23,681 nucleotides of DNA from an uncultured Clostridia bacterium (GTDB lineage: Bacteria > Bacillota > Clostridia > TANB77 > CAG-508). The stretch covers positions 1 to 23,681 of the forward strand of contig CARUQW010000023.1 of NCBI GenBank assembly GCA_949077355.1. Direction: 5' to 3'. This document shows positions 15,528 to 23,102 of this stretch, piece after piece. The position numbers and the translations under genes were made by a program. Position 1 is the first letter of the stretch. The number at the start of each line of letters is the position of its first letter. The notes beneath the pieces are model-generated. The model made no database searches, was not told the DNA's origin, and saw only the letters and a program-made list of their open reading frames with translations.

Positions 15528-17582
15528 TTAGCATCCCATTACTTCTATATTTTGAGCTACCAACTTTCCTTGTTGTTTTTCTGTTTTTCGAAATGTTACA
15601 AAAATGTTATCTCCTCTTTCTTTCATTTTTTGTAATTCTTCCCATTGATTTTTTGTATTTGAAAAAATTTGTGTATCTTTATCTACTATCACTTCAACTT
15701 CAAAATTCACTTGCTCATATTCACTGTAATATTCTGTTATTTCTCCTGTTAATATGATATTGTTTCCTTTTTGTGATAAATTTTTAATTGACATAGAAAC
15801 TTCTTCTGCTTCTAGTGTTTCTTTTTTTAATTCTTCTCTTTTTATTATATTTTTGGTCACTTTAATATTATTAAAGTTTCGATAAATACAATTGCTGTTC
15901 ACAGCTTTGCTCATACAATAGATATTAATATAATATTGATTCGGTTCTTCTTCTCCTGCAAAATAAAGAGTTGCTCCACCTATTCTTGTTTCTATTTTTT
16001 CAATTTGATACTTCGTTATGGTTGCTATCACATTTGTTTTTTCAAATTGCTCCTCTGTTATTTCTTGTGACATTGCAATTTGATTGTTTTCTTTAAATCT
16101 TTCCCAAGCTTGCTTGTTCCCTAATCTTACACTATAAGTCCCTGGCTCATATTTTTTTAATTCATTTGACCAAGTTGGAACTTCATAGGAAATCGGTTCT
16201 GGCACTTTATATTCTTTATTATCTGCCATTTGATAAACTTCTGCTTTTTCTTTTATTTGTTTTTTCAATAATTTTTCTAGTTTTTCTTTTTGTTTGATAT
16301 TATTTCTTACGACGACTCCACCTTCATCTGTTCTTTTAATAACATTATAATTTTCTTTTTGGTAAGCTATCAAATAATTTTTGCTTATGGTATCATAATC
16401 TAACTCTATGTAATTTTCTTCCTGCTCAATTTTCTTTATTTCTTCCTGTGATACTCTTGCTCCTTCTCCTACACCATCAATGCACTTTGTTAATTGATTT
16501 AATAGTTTATTATAATCTGTTTTGGCTGCCGTATACACATAATATCGATCTTGTTCTTTTACTTTATAAACAATTCTATCTGGCGTTTCAAAATATTTTA
16601 CCTGATTAAACGTTTCTTGTTCTTCCTTTGGTTTTATTTGCGTAAATAATAATATTCCCAAACATAGTGTCAAAATAGTGGTAGTAACCCCAATTAATGT
16701 TTTGTATTCTTTAAACTGCTTTGCTAATTTTATCATTTTTATTCTTCTTTCCATATTTTTCTTTCCATCTGTCACATATAATAATCTTGTTGTCATTTTT
16801 TCTTCTTGTGAAATTGGTAAAATTGTTACCAATGATTTTGCATATTCCTTTTCGTTCTGTTTGGGTAATTTACTTAATACTAATTCATCTGCTTTTAGTT
16901 CCATGTCTTGTCTAATTTGTTTAAAACAAAACCATATAACTGGGTTAAACCAATAAATGCTGGTAATGACTAAAAGAAATTTATTAAGCCATATATCTTT
17001 TTTTTTGTAGTGTGCTAATTCATGCATTAGAATATGTTTTATTACTTCATCTGACTTTTTTAATATATCCTGTGTTACTAATATTTGGGGATGTATCATT
17101 CCATAGATGCATGGTGTAATTCTTTCTTTTTGTTCTACTAGTTTTATTTCTTTTCTTATCTCTAATTCATTCTTTGCTTCTTGAAATAACTTTAAAATTC
17201 GTTCTTCTTTGACCTCTTTTTTTCCTATTTTTCTTTTTATTCGCCTACTATTTACAGTATAAATTCCCCATAATATTAGGATTCCACTTATCCATATCAC
17301 TGTTGCTATTTTTCCATATTGACTGACACTTAAAATTCTTTTTGCTTTATCTATCCAATCTACTATGCTACTGACTGTATAAAAATTATCATTGTTAGCA
17401 TATAGTGTAATTCGAAAAGGAATTATCAAACTGATTAATAATAAACCCCACATTGCAAATTTCCATTTGGGCGATATTTTTTGGTCAAATACTTTTCTTA
17501 ATAACAAAATAATACCAGCTACTAAGGTTGCCATTACAGCCATATATATAATATTACTGAATATGATTTGTATATTTTGCAT
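15528..17582 (-). CDS. blaR1: BlaR1/MecR1-like M56 membrane protease with a non-PBP sensor region
   Basis: BlaR1/MecR1 proteins sense beta-lactams outside the cell and respond by inactivating the BlaI/MecI repressor through their zinc protease domain. Here the protease half has membrane segments near 8-28, 43-60, 92-110 and 203-218. It carries HELAH at 187-191 and the third ligand Glu228 in MELKADE, then an ERRI motif (278-281) and a fourth membrane segment at 296-314. The outer region, 315-684, is unlike the ~260-residue penicillin-binding domain of staphylococcal BlaR1: I find no S-x-x-K, S-x-N, K-T/S-G series. Its last ~85 residues (ILTGEITEYYS ... FVTFRKTEKQ) look like a small beta barrel. 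It lies 21 nt behind blaI and 22 nt before the transpeptidase gene. The start at 17582 has only a weak site, so coupling is likely. Confidence 0.85.
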   Translation of the reverse strand: MQNIQIIFSNIIYMAVMATLVAGIILLLRKVFDQKISPKWKFAMWGLLLISLIIPFRITLYANNDNFYTVSSIVDWIDKAKRILSVSQYGKIATVIWISGILILWGIYTVNSRRIKRKIGKKEVKEERILKLFQEAKNELEIRKEIKLVEQKERITPCIYGMIHPQILVTQDILKKSDEVIKHILMHELAHYKKKDIWLNKFLLVITSIYWFNPVIWFCFKQIRQDMELKADELVLSKLPKQNEKEYAKSLVTILPISQEEKMTTRLLYVTDGKKNMERRIKMIKLAKQFKEYKTLIGVTTTILTLCLGILLFTQIKPKEEQETFNQVKYFETPDRIVYKVKEQDRYYVYTAAKTDYNKLLNQLTKCIDGVGEGARVSQEEIKKIEQEENYIELDYDTISKNYLIAYQKENYNVIKRTDEGGVVVRNNIKQKEKLEKLLKKQIKEKAEVYQMADNKEYKVPEPISYEVPTWSNELKKYEPGTYSVRLGNKQAWERFKENNQIAMSQEITEEQFEKTNVIATITKYQIEKIETRIGGATLYFAGEEEPNQYYINIYCMSKAVNSNCIYRNFNNIKVTKNIIKREELKKETLEAEEVSMSIKNLSQKGNNIILTGEITEYYSEYEQVNFEVEVIVDKDTQIFSNTKNQWEELQKMKERGDNIFVTFRKTEKQQGKLVAQNIEVMGC

Positions 17583-17603
17583 ATTTTGCGCTCTCTTTCT
17601 TTT

Positions 17604-17978
17604 TTAATCTTCAATTAAATCTAGTAATTCTTGTAAATCCTTTTTTGATATTTTTTTCTCTTCTACAAAATTTAGTAATAATTTATTAGTACTTCCATGG
17701 TACAATTTCTGTAAAAAATTCTCATTTTCCCTTCTTTGATATTGCTTTTGTGAAATTGCTGGTTCAAAAAGATTTCTCTTTTGATTTAAGGTTGTTTTCG
17801 ATATAACACTTTCTTTTTCTACTAAGCGATATAATAGTGTTTTTATTGTGTTTTTGTTTTTCGCTTCTTCTTTGCTTAAAGATTCTACTATTTCGTTTAA
17901 AGTTATAGGAGACTTTTCCCATAACACATTCATTATTTCTAATTCTGCATTTGTTATTTCATATTTTTTGTTTTTCAT
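17604..17978 (-). CDS. blaI: BlaI/MecI family transcriptional repressor
   Basis: This 124-aa winged-helix repressor opens ITNAELEIMNVLWEKSPITL, the typical BlaI/MecI start. NTIKTLLYRLVEKESV follows as the recognition helix region. The dimerising C-terminus contains LLLNFVEEKKISKKDLQEL. Asn103-Phe104 correspond to the Asn101-Phe102 pair where staphylococcal MecI/BlaI are cut during induction. It is the first gene of the operon, with two operators overlapping its promoter, so it should repress itself, the M56 protease and the transpeptidase. The ATG at 17978 follows AGGAAG by 5 nt. Confidence 0.93.
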   Translation of the reverse strand: MKNKKYEITNAELEIMNVLWEKSPITLNEIVESLSKEEAKNKNTIKTLLYRLVEKESVISKTTLNQKRNLFEPAISQKQYQRRENENFLQKLYHGSTNKLLLNFVEEKKISKKDLQELLDLIED

Positions 17979-18002
17979 TTTTTCTTCCTTTCATGGGACT
18001 AG

Positions 18003-18030
18003 AGGGACGTTCCATCTTTCTTCGCAAAAA
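18003..18030 (-). repeat. REP-like 5' leader element, copy C (blaI)
   Basis: AGGGACGTTCC (18003-18013) followed by CGCAA (18023-18027) and an A-run. It is the third copy of the element seen before metK and uvrA, again between promoter and start codon. A second GGGAC lies 10 bp to the left. Confidence 0.45.
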
Positions 18031-18031
18031 A

Positions 18032-18069
18032 TTACAGTTGTAAACTTTGCTTATAGTTTACAACTGTAA
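18032..18069. promoter_or_regulatory. Pair of BlaI/MecI operators
   Basis: TTACAGTTGTAA (18032-18043) and TTACAACTGTAA (18058-18069) each fit the TACA-N2-TGTA dyad bound by BlaI/MecI. Their centres are 26 bp apart, and together they form a perfect 14-bp inverted repeat around a 10-nt centre. One operator overlaps the -10/spacer of the blaI promoter; the other covers the start of the transcript. Confidence 0.85.
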
Positions 18070-18083
18070 CTTAATTTTGTCAA
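18055..18083 (-). promoter_or_regulatory. Promoter of the blaI-blaR1-transpeptidase operon
   Basis: On the minus strand TTGACA (18083-18078), a 17-bp spacer and TAAACT (18060-18055). The -35 box is perfect and the -10 box matches 4 of 6. The upstream operator overlaps it, which supports repression by BlaI. Confidence 0.7.
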
Positions 18084-18107
18084 GTATTTTCTGTTTTTAC
18101 TGTTTGA

Positions 18108-19728
18108 TTATTGTATCTGATAAGTTTCTCCATTATCTTTTGTTTCTAATACAATTTTTGAATTCAATTTTATAACTGGTCGAAATCCACAAGATTCTGT
18201 ATAATCTTTCCAACTATAACAAGCCCTACCAGTTTCAATATTATAGACTCTTCCTTTTGTGTACGTACCTGGTTTCTGTGGTCCACTTAACCAATAGCTT
18301 TTTCCATTATCGATCGGCTTTTCGAATCCTCCAGAATAATGCTGACTTTGCCAATAATAACCATATGTATTTCCGTCCCTCAAAAGATGTATATCTACTT
18401 TGACAAGCTCGTGCTTGTTGTATCATTTCAGGAGTTGGACCACCAATGGCATAATCCATATATGTTGTTTTATATTGTTGATTCCATACATTTCCACTAT
18501 CCATCAGGAATAAATAAGCTTGGTAACATTCATAAGAATCTCCCACATTTTTCATATTCGTACTATAGTTCCATTCATATCCTGGAAATCTATTTTTATC
18601 TGATAACATTTTTGTTCCTTCTACATAATTTCCAGCATCAACTGCTGATTTAAGTGTATTATCATTATAAATTGGATCAGCTATAACATCGTCATAAATA
18701 AGATAAATATTTTCTAAATCTGTAAAAAATATTTGCCAATGATTCGTATTATCATAATTTGTTACATATTTACCATACATATTTTTTGTTACAGTAGCAG
18801 CTTTTCCTGGCAAAGATATAATTATCTTACAAGAAGCTGACTTCTCTCCGCAGCTTGCTGTAATTGTCACTTTTCCTTCTTTTTCACCTTTTACACTGCC
18901 ATCTTTTGATACTGTTGCTATACTTGCATCAGAAGTATTCCATGTTATTTTTTCGGTGGTATTAGTTGGTGTAGGATTTGCTGTTAACTTTATAGTATCT
19001 CCTAGTAAAATTACCGTTGTCGCTGGGTTTACCGTTAAGGCAGTTACTGGTATTTTTACGGTTACAACACAACTTGCTTCTATACCACTTTTTTCTTCTC
19101 TTACTTTTATTGTTGTTTCGCCTACTTCATTTTCAGATTTCAAAGTTATTTGTCCATTCTCTCCTTCTTCTATTTTAAGCAAATTATTATTACTAGAGGT
19201 TATTCTTATTTGACTAGATTCTTTTATTTTTTCAAAATCAGCTATTTCTGTATTAACTGAAATTTTTCCATTATTTAAGACTATTTCATAATAATTTCCT
19301 TGTACTTTTACAAAGTATTGAGCTCCTTTATTTTTATAAACCAATGTATAAGACAACATTTCTGTTGCATTTCTACTCATTGCAATTTCACTACGACTTA
19401 ACATGATTTTTTCTACATCTGTGGAATCACTAACTGTTTGTTCAATTTTATATCCCATTGATTTTAAATCGCTGATTACTCCTGCTAAAGTGGCTTCTTC
19501 TCCTATTATTTTTTCATCTATTTTTCTTGCTACAAGTGACATTTGTCCCATTTCTTCTATTTCTTTTAATTCAGATATTTTTCCAGCTTCTTTTGATTTT
19601 ATTAATATGCCGTTTTTTCCTGTCAATGTTATAATACTAACTCCTGCCAAAATAAGTAATACTATAATTGTAATTACAAGAGCTACTAATGTGATTCCAT
19701 TTTGAGCTTTTTTATTATCATTCTTCAT
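18108..19728 (-). pseudogene. Prepilin-like surface protein with a BIG2 domain, frameshifted
   Basis: The N-terminus NGITLVALVITIIVLLILAG is a prepilin-like membrane helix of the sort found in clostridial pseudopilin or surface proteins, lacking the Glu at position 5 of classical pilins. A coiled region, about 40-200, follows. A single Ig-like BIG2 domain is at about 225-310 (ITWNTSDASIATVSKDGSVKG). The C-terminal domain would end KSYWLSGPQKP ... CGFRPVIKLNS, a pattern seen at the end of related surface proteins. The frame is lost near residue 450. Taking out one base from the four A's at 18382-18385 rejoins SRYTS to LRDGNTYGYYWQ and gives one protein of about 539 aa. The start at 19728 follows GAGGGG. 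Function is unknown, probably at the cell surface. A sequencing error is possible. Confidence 0.75.
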
Positions 19729-19759
19729 TTTTCCCCTCTTTTTTCTTTAGTTTTTTATC

Positions 19760-19789
19760 ATTATATATAGATATTCTAAAGAATGTCAA
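19760..19789 (-). promoter_or_regulatory. Promoter of the BIG2 protein gene, with a small palindrome in the spacer
   Basis: Perfect TTGACA (19789-19784), an 18-bp spacer and perfect TATAAT (19765-19760) on the minus strand. ATTCT-AA-AGAAT (19773-19784), a 12-bp inverted repeat, lies in the spacer and touches the -35 box, where a repressor could bind. Confidence 0.75.
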
Positions 19790-19823
19790 CTTTAATACAA
19801 TTCAATTCCCACTAAAATTTTAT

Positions 19824-21101
19824 CTATTTTTCTTCCTTAAAAAATTCATTTTCATTATATTCTTTTGGCTTTAATCCCAATCTTGTTTTCATATAACCAA
19901 CTAGACCTAAAACAGTAATCAACAAAATAATTCCCACCAAAATCATTCCATTGGTTGTATCAGTTACTCGTAATAAGTAAGCTCCTAAAAAGCTAATAAC
20001 CGCTCTAAAAACATTTCTGCTGATAGCATTTACAGCATAAATTTGTGTTAATATCTTTTCATTTGCAAAGTTTCCCAAATATCTTGTTGATAAGACGCCA
20101 CTCATTCCTTTTACAAAATCAATTAAGATAAATCCTATTACTATAATGGCTAATGTAATTCCATAAGATATATTCATGGCAGTTAAAATTCCTACTATCA
20201 AAATAGAAAATGTCATAATAAATAAAATAGCAGATAATGATTTATTTCGGAAATAATTATGAAATTCCATTTGTTTTTTTGAACCGATTGCTGCTGAAAA
20301 GCTTAAGATAGCTGCTATTAATGTAATTATCTGCTCTGGTGTTCCAATATCAACTAGCAAACTCGAACGATAAGTACTCATTAGACAAAATACTCCCCAA
20401 GCTATTCCTGAATATAAAAATAAGCTTCTTAATCGTTGTGAATTAGCAATAAATTTTATTCCTTCCCATAAATCTTTCATATAATTTTTAGTATCTGTTT
20501 TCTCCTTTTTTTCTTCTTCGATATCACTAAAGCCTAATGACATAACAGTTGCTAATATCGCAAAACATAAGCTCCCTGTAATAGGAATATATGGATTTAT
20601 AACATACAGAAATCCAGAAATGATGTATGTTCCTGCATTTAATAAGTAATAATCTTTGGTTCCTTTTCCCTCTAATTTAGAAAATATCTCCCCTTGTTTT
20701 TCTGTTTCTGGAATTGAATATTGGATTAAAGCTGTATCTGATATATCCTTTAAAGAAAAACATATACTACTAATAAATTGTGCAAAAATTAGCATTCCTA
20801 AGTTTTTACAGGACATAATTAATACAATAAATATTATATTAAATATATTAGCTAAGATGGTACATTTTCTAGTTCCCACTTTATCAATTATAATACTTGC
20901 TGGTATTTGGAAAATAATCATAAAAATAGCATAAAATGCGCCACCTAAAACAACATCTGAGCTACTTAAATGTTTTACTTGTGTTAAAAATAAAAATTCT
21001 ATTGCATAATAAAAAATTAAATCAATTGATATGGCGCGATATAAAGAATATAGTTTCATATTCTGTTTTCTTGCTTTTCTAATCTTTTTTTCTTGATTCA
21101 T
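19824..21101 (-). CDS. MFS transporter
   Basis: The 425-aa protein has about 12 membrane segments. It carries DKVGTRKCTILANI near residues 73-86, the usual loop 2-3 signature D-x-x-G-x-R of the major facilitator superfamily. A charged central loop (DIEEEKKEKTDTKNY) separates the two halves. The substrate is unknown. The ATG at 21101 follows AAGGAG by 12 nt. The gene comes 24 nt behind the DUF2974-like gene and closes the small unit of genes that begins beyond the right edge; the BIG2 gene's promoter follows at once. Confidence 0.85.
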   Translation of the reverse strand: MNQEKKIRKARKQNMKLYSLYRAISIDLIFYYAIEFLFLTQVKHLSSSDVVLGGAFYAIFMIIFQIPASIIIDKVGTRKCTILANIFNIIFIVLIMSCKNLGMLIFAQFISSICFSLKDISDTALIQYSIPETEKQGEIFSKLEGKGTKDYYLLNAGTYIISGFLYVINPYIPITGSLCFAILATVMSLGFSDIEEEKKEKTDTKNYMKDLWEGIKFIANSQRLRSLFLYSGIAWGVFCLMSTYRSSLLVDIGTPEQIITLIAAILSFSAAIGSKKQMEFHNYFRNKSLSAILFIMTFSILIVGILTAMNISYGITLAIIVIGFILIDFVKGMSGVLSTRYLGNFANEKILTQIYAVNAISRNVFRAVISFLGAYLLRVTDTTNGMILVGIILLITVLGLVGYMKTRLGLKPKEYNENEFFKEEK

Positions 21102-21125
21102 TGGTATATCTTTCTCCTTTGTATT

Positions 21126-22208
21126 TTAATGTTTTTTCAATTTTGGTTTTGGTATATTGCTTTTTCCTATTCTTAAAAATTCTTCTATTGTTTTTATCAT
21201 AATTTTCTTATCTTCTGGATCTAAATTCTGATAGGTTTTCACCATTGTTTTCGCATTTAAAAATGCCTTATTTTTTATATCTGATAATGTTTCTGCTTGT
21301 GTTGTATTTAAGATTTCAAATAGGGTATCAATAAATTTTTCTCTCTGCTTAGGTGTTACTTCTTTTAGCCAATTAGTTATGGTTTTATCAATAAATTCAC
21401 TCGAATTCGTTAACTCATCTCTTACAAATTTTCCACCTAATACTTGCCAAGAATATAAATCATGTTGCATAATTCCTGTTTCTGTGCTTTTTAAAATTGT
21501 GGTTTCTTCTTTATGATTTAGTAATCTTCCAATAATAGAAGTTTGTGGTATATAAGTATGTACCTTATTTACTATTTTTCGATACGATTCGCACTGAATG
21601 ATTTTATCACAAAATCCAGGTCCATCATTATTATAAACATTGATAATTCTTTTTTGTATTTTAGAAGAACAAAATGCTGCTGCATATACAGCCAGATTTC
21701 CTCCCTTAGAATGGCCTCCTACACGAATTTTATTTTTATATTTTTTTGCAACTTCTTCTAAATAAGCTACTGCATCAGTTTGGGCTGGTACTAATTCACT
21801 AAAACTCATATTGAAGTCTTCTTTCCATCCAATAATTGTGTTATCAGTTCCTCTATAAGATACATAGATTGTACCATCTTCCATTTGTATTGTAATAGCT
21901 GAAAATTGTTTTTCTTGAATCGGATCAATTTTATTGACATAATAGCAAAGTTTCATGTCTCCAAATCGAATACTATTAGCCAATATTGGGTATAACTCAA
22001 TATCTTCTTGTTGTAGAATTCTACCTGTTGTTCCCATTTCTTGGTATCGTTGGTAAGCTTCTTTTAATGTTATTTCTTCCCCTTCTTGTAAATATCCATC
22101 AAATGGGAAATATGATAATCTTGATAAAATAAGATTATCGATTTCATTAAATTCTACTTGTTTTAACTTCAAATCTCTCCAATTCATATAATCAAAGATA
22201 TTTGCCAT
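21126..22208 (-). CDS. DUF2974 (Mbeg1-like) lipase-fold protein
   Basis: The 360-aa protein has an alpha/beta-hydrolase core of the lipase-3 kind. YVSYRGTDNTIIGWKEDF is near 115-132, and the nucleophile elbow GGHSKGGN carries Ser167. NNDGPGF near 210 supplies a likely catalytic Asp, and MQHDLYSWQV near 263 a likely His. It opens MANIFDYMNWRDLKLKQVEFNEIDNLILSRLSYFP when read in two steps, as DUF2974 members do. The family is common in Firmicutes; its substrate is not established. It has no signal peptide. The ATG follows AAGGAG and lies 15 nt after another alpha/beta hydrolase gene. Confidence 0.85.
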   Translation of the reverse strand: MANIFDYMNWRDLKLKQVEFNEIDNLILSRLSYFPFDGYLQEGEEITLKEAYQRYQEMGTTGRILQQEDIELYPILANSIRFGDMKLCYYVNKIDPIQEKQFSAITIQMEDGTIYVSYRGTDNTIIGWKEDFNMSFSELVPAQTDAVAYLEEVAKKYKNKIRVGGHSKGGNLAVYAAAFCSSKIQKRIINVYNNDGPGFCDKIIQCESYRKIVNKVHTYIPQTSIIGRLLNHKEETTILKSTETGIMQHDLYSWQVLGGKFVRDELTNSSEFIDKTITNWLKEVTPKQREKFIDTLFEILNTTQAETLSDIKNKAFLNAKTMVKTYQNLDPEDKKIMIKTIEEFLRIGKSNIPKPKLKKH

Positions 22209-22223
22209 AATACCTCTTTCTCC

Positions 22224-23102
22224 TTATCTTTTGATAAATGCTACAATTTGTTCTGCTAGCTCTTCTTCTTTTCCCTCATATCCATGGTTGCTGCCATCTA
22301 TATAATCAATATCTTTATGTGGATTTGTAATACTATTGCTAACGATATTGACTAATTCATCTGCTGGCTGTATAATCATCTCTTTTACATTTCCCCATCT
22401 CATAAATAGAGGTACTTCAATATTATTTAATTTTTTTAGTTCGGTATCTTCTCCAAATTTTGCAAAATCAATTTCTTTGTTATCTCGTGCATATCTTAAA
22501 AATGTTTTTACACTTACAGGATGAATAAATGCTTCTTTTGGCATTAGTTCAAGCTGTTTTCCTTCCCTTTCCTTATTTTCTGCTAAAATTACATATTCTT
22601 CAAATTTATCTCCTAAATACGCTTTCAGAGTTCCTGGTATATCTACTAATGAAAGTAAGATAACTCCCTTTATATTTTTTAATATATCGTCCTTTTCTTC
22701 TTTTAATTCATGATATGTATATACTATTTTAGTACATCCCAAACTATGTCCTTGTAAATAGATATCTTCATAGCCTAATTCTTTTAATTTTAAAATAGCA
22801 CCTACAATATCCTCGTAGCTTTCTAAAACATCTTCATAAGATGTTCCTGCTAATTTTTGCTCATCTTTTCCTTCTATCTTCTTCCTAATATATTGGGCTA
22901 ATTCACTTCCTCTGTTGTTAAAGCAACAATAATCTATTTCAGCATCATTTACTTTCCTTGCTATTATTTCATCTCTTTCTTTTAGGCAATTACTAGTCAG
23001 ACCATGAATTGCTAATAAAATTCTCTTTGTATTTTGCTTACTTTCATAGATAATTCCATTTAGAGCAACACCATCAGTCGCTAAAAAATTTATTTTTTTC
23101 AT
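22224..23102 (-). CDS. Alpha/beta hydrolase
   Basis: The 292-aa serine hydrolase shows LAIHGLTSNCLKERD (oxyanion-hole HG at 33-34), the nucleophile elbow LQGHSLGC with Ser120, and a late SNHGYEG near 275 for the catalytic His. Asp in YIDGSNH or VPLFMRWGN is a candidate acid region. Enzymes of this shape cleave esters, lactones or amides; the substrate is unknown. Its start codon lies inside the end of the preceding decayed gene (29-nt overlap) without a good ribosome binding site, so it was probably translated by coupling. The front end resembles the hydrolase remnant at 10625-10839 in its arrangement, but the two are not close copies. Confidence 0.83.
   Translation of the reverse strand: MKKINFLATDGVALNGIIYESKQNTKRILLAIHGLTSNCLKERDEIIARKVNDAEIDYCCFNNRGSELAQYIRKKIEGKDEQKLAGTSYEDVLESYEDIVGAILKLKELGYEDIYLQGHSLGCTKIVYTYHELKEEKDDILKNIKGVILLSLVDIPGTLKAYLGDKFEEYVILAENKEREGKQLELMPKEAFIHPVSVKTFLRYARDNKEIDFAKFGEDTELKKLNNIEVPLFMRWGNVKEMIIQPADELVNIVSNSITNPHKDIDYIDGSNHGYEGKEEELAEQIVAFIKR

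Noticed and set aside
15528..15750. SNTK in the M56 protein as a penicillin-binding serine
   Set aside because: It is the only S-x-x-K of note near the C-terminus and is followed by neither S-x-N nor K-T/S-G.
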